Below are positions 3,908 to 5,142 of a stretch of 5,142 nucleotides of DNA, in pieces. The translations under genes were made by a program, and so were the position numbers. This stretch comes from an uncultured Prevotella sp. (lineage in GTDB: Bacteria; Bacteroidota; Bacteroidia; Bacteroidales; Bacteroidaceae), in assembly GCA_900557255.1 (NCBI GenBank), contig USSA01000192.1, positions 1-5,142 of the forward strand, given 5' to 3'. A model generated the notes under the pieces. That model worked only from the letters and a program-made list of their open reading frames with translations, was not told the origin of the DNA and made no database searches. Numbering within the stretch: position 1 is the first letter of the stretch; each line of letters opens with the position of its first letter.

Positions 3908-5014
3908 TCAATCCTTAGTCTCCTTTATATCAGAAAGCGTTGCTTCAATATCTTCGATTGTAGGCAACTGGCTTTGTATGTTTTCAGGCATGAGCTTAGA
4001 CAACTGATATTCGGAGATGCCTATTGGCTGATTGGTTGATTCAAGAGCATATTGAGCCATCACATTGTTCTTGGTTTTGCAGATAAGCAATCCAATTGTA
4101 GGGTTGTCAGTAGGCTTCTTTTTTATATGATTTACAGCACTTATATACATCCCCAACAGTCCCAAATGTTCAGCTTTGAATTTTGTAATCTTCAGTTCTA
4201 CGACAACATAACAGCGCAGTTCCAAGTGATAGAAAAGCAAGTCGGGATATACAGTGTCTCCCCCTACTTGTAGAGGAACTTGACTTCCAACAAAAGCAAA
4301 ACCTGTACCCAATTCAAGCAAAAAGCGTGTTACATTTTGGGTAAGTCCTTGCTCCAATTCTCGCTCCCGATACTCACCGTCAAGTGTGAGGAAATCGAAA
4401 TTATAAGGGTCTTTCAATGTTTGTGCTGCTAATTCGCTTTGAGAATCCGCCAGCAGCTTGTTAAAGTTATTCACAGCCTTTCCCTGTCGCTCATACAGAT
4501 TAGTGTCAAGGAAATTAAGCAGAACAGCACGACTCCAACCATTTTCTACGGTCTTATTCAGATAGAACACAGCACGGTTAACATCCTTACATTGCGATAT
4601 GATATACAGATGATGCCCCCAAGGAACGGAGAAGAATACGTCCTCGTTTATTTGGGCAACAGGTTGTTGCCCATGTCCTTTTTGTAATTGTGCAACAACT
4701 TGTTGCACAATTATATTTCCTTGATTATAAAAGAGATACCATTGCCTAATGTATTGTAGATTCCTGTATGAAAGCCCTTTCATATCTGGAAACTCCGCCA
4801 TAAGTTCACGGCTCAATTCTTTGAGCCAGCCATCGCCCCAAGATGCAGATTTCTGCTTTTCACAGATGTCTGCACCCATACGCCAATAAAGGCGGAGCAA
4901 TTCTGTGTTAACCTTGATTGCCGCCTTAACCTGTGCATGGCGTATATCTTTCTTCAACTGCGAAACCCAACTTTTGAACTCGCAGTTTCCTGCCAATGTC
5001 ATATTTCCTGCCAT
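3908..5014 (-). CDS. DUF1016 / YhcG-type PD-(D/E)XK nuclease domain protein
   Basis: A 368-aa protein, apparently full length. Residues about 13-97 form the DUF1016 N-terminal domain (FKSWVSQLKKDIRHAQVKAA, LLRLYWRMGADI, LSYRNLQYIRQWYLFY). A Gln-rich linker (about 99-123) follows, then the central segment FFSVPWGHH to LLNFLDTNLYER. The C-terminal half carries the nuclease core: Asp258 in YPDLLFY, then Glu273 and Lys275 in VVVELKITKF, preceded by Glu234 in a helix. The family is found near type I restriction systems and other defence or mobile loci; DNA cleavage is predicted from these residues, not proven. ATG 5014 follows an A-rich stretch; Met5 is an alternative start. A 42-bp gap separates it from the upstream gene, with no clear promoter, so the two are probably cotranscribed. 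Two palindromes lie inside its linker coding region. Confidence 0.85.
   Translation of the reverse strand: MAGNMTLAGNCEFKSWVSQLKKDIRHAQVKAAIKVNTELLRLYWRMGADICEKQKSASWGDGWLKELSRELMAEFPDMKGLSYRNLQYIRQWYLFYNQGNIIVQQVVAQLQKGHGQQPVAQINEDVFFSVPWGHHLYIISQCKDVNRAVFYLNKTVENGWSRAVLLNFLDTNLYERQGKAVNNFNKLLADSQSELAAQTLKDPYNFDFLTLDGEYRERELEQGLTQNVTRFLLELGTGFAFVGSQVPLQVGGDTVYPDLLFYHLELRCYVVVELKITKFKAEHLGLLGMYISAVNHIKKKPTDNPTIGLLICKTKNNVMAQYALESTNQPIGISEYQLSKLMPENIQSQLPTIEDIEATLSDIKETKD
4653..4673. repeat. Palindrome inside the nuclease gene, second of two
   Basis: TGGGCAACA (4653-4661) and TGTTGCCCA (4665-4673) are perfect 9-bp arms around GGT. The site encodes residues about 114-121 (HGQQPVAQ) of the DUF1016 protein, in the linker between its N-terminal and central domains. 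Confidence 0.7.
4685..4713. repeat. 29-bp perfect palindrome inside the nuclease gene
   Basis: TAATTGTGCAACAA (4685-4698) and TTGTTGCACAATTA (4700-4713) are perfect 14-bp arms around C4699. It encodes residues about 101-110 (IIVQQVVAQL) of the linker. A perfect 14-bp arm pair within coding sequence is far beyond chance and implies an inserted palindromic element or a selected DNA or RNA structure. Confidence 0.8.
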
Positions 5015-5015
5015 A

Positions 5016-5060
5016 TTATATGTCTTTTTTAATGATCGATTTGAGCATTTCCGTATTCAC
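5016..5060 (-). other. 14-codon mini reading frame before the nuclease gene
   Basis: On the minus strand, GTG 5060 overlaps the upstream stop (GTGA) and the frame reads VNTEMLKSIIKKDI to TAA at 5018-5016, leaving one base before the nuclease ATG. An internal ATG would give a 10-aa version. It may couple translation of the two genes or be the front of a lost gene. It could equally be chance in a 42-bp gap. Confidence 0.25.
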
Positions 5061-5142
5061 TTTGGCAAATCCATATTATTGATTTCGTCAAGTCTTTTCT
5101 GGTCAAGCACGCCCGAATCCCAAAGTTCATTCAGAGATTCAT
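5057..5142 (-). CDS. C-terminal end of an unidentified upstream gene (partial)
   Basis: The minus-strand frame entering from the right edge encodes 27 residues (ESLNELWDSGVLDQKRL, then DEINNMDLPK) and stops at 5059-5057. The composition is helical and charged, consistent with the end of a cytoplasmic protein. The fragment is too short to assign a family. Because the DUF1016 gene follows in the same direction after 42 bp, the two probably share an operon. DUF1016 genes often sit with type I restriction-modification genes, so a subunit of such a system is a guess worth testing. Confidence 0.5.
   Translation of the reverse strand, partial: ESLNELWDSGVLDQKRLDEINNMDLPK

Noticed and set aside
4052..4687. 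Two plus-strand reading frames (4052-4273 and 4439-4687)
   Set aside because: Both are antisense to the intact DUF1016 gene and show no family motifs.

Overview
The window looks like Bacteroidales DNA, closest in style to Prevotella/Segatella or Bacteroides. Three clear promoters match the primary sigma factor consensus of that group (TTTG, 20 bp, TAnnTTTG). Start codons are preceded by A-rich or AT-rich stretches rather than Shine-Dalgarno sites. The protein families (DUF3791, DUF3990, a GNAT acetyltransferase, DUF1016/YhcG-type nucleases) are typical of accessory regions in these bacteria. The genus is inferred from style, not from a marker gene.

Layout. 1-98: a minus-strand promoter and structured leader for a gene beyond the left edge. 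99-635: no gene, but three notable structures: 9-bp iteron-like repeats forming a 32-bp inverted repeat around a 38-bp AT-only palindrome, a pyrimidine-rich tract, and a 26-bp palindrome next to a promoter. 631-1727: promoter, leader element, then three tightly overlapping genes (DUF3791, a DUF3990 ADP-ribosyltransferase-like protein, and a second small DUF3791-like protein), which look like a toxin-antitoxin-type operon. 1728-2255: about 530 bp without a gene, holding REP-like hairpins, a long inverted repeat, three 33-bp tandem repeats and a minus-strand promoter that faces no gene. 2256-3158: promoter, duplicated leader element, a 51-aa protein, and a GNAT acetyltransferase broken by one in-frame stop. 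3159-3896: decayed sequence, with an unrecognised reading-frame remnant and a truncated, frameshifted, internally deleted DUF1016 copy. 3908-5014 (minus): an intact DUF1016 PD-(D/E)XK nuclease. 5057-5142 (minus): the last 27 codons of an upstream gene.

Two themes stand out. First, a 47-bp leader element occurs four times, always just downstream of a promoter. Its flanks are conserved, and its stem differs between copies partly by paired changes, which suggests a selected RNA structure. Second, perfect or near-perfect palindromes recur. Some are intergenic, and others lie inside the coding linker of both DUF1016 copies, at matching places but with different sequences.

All family calls were made by eye from motifs; no database search was run.
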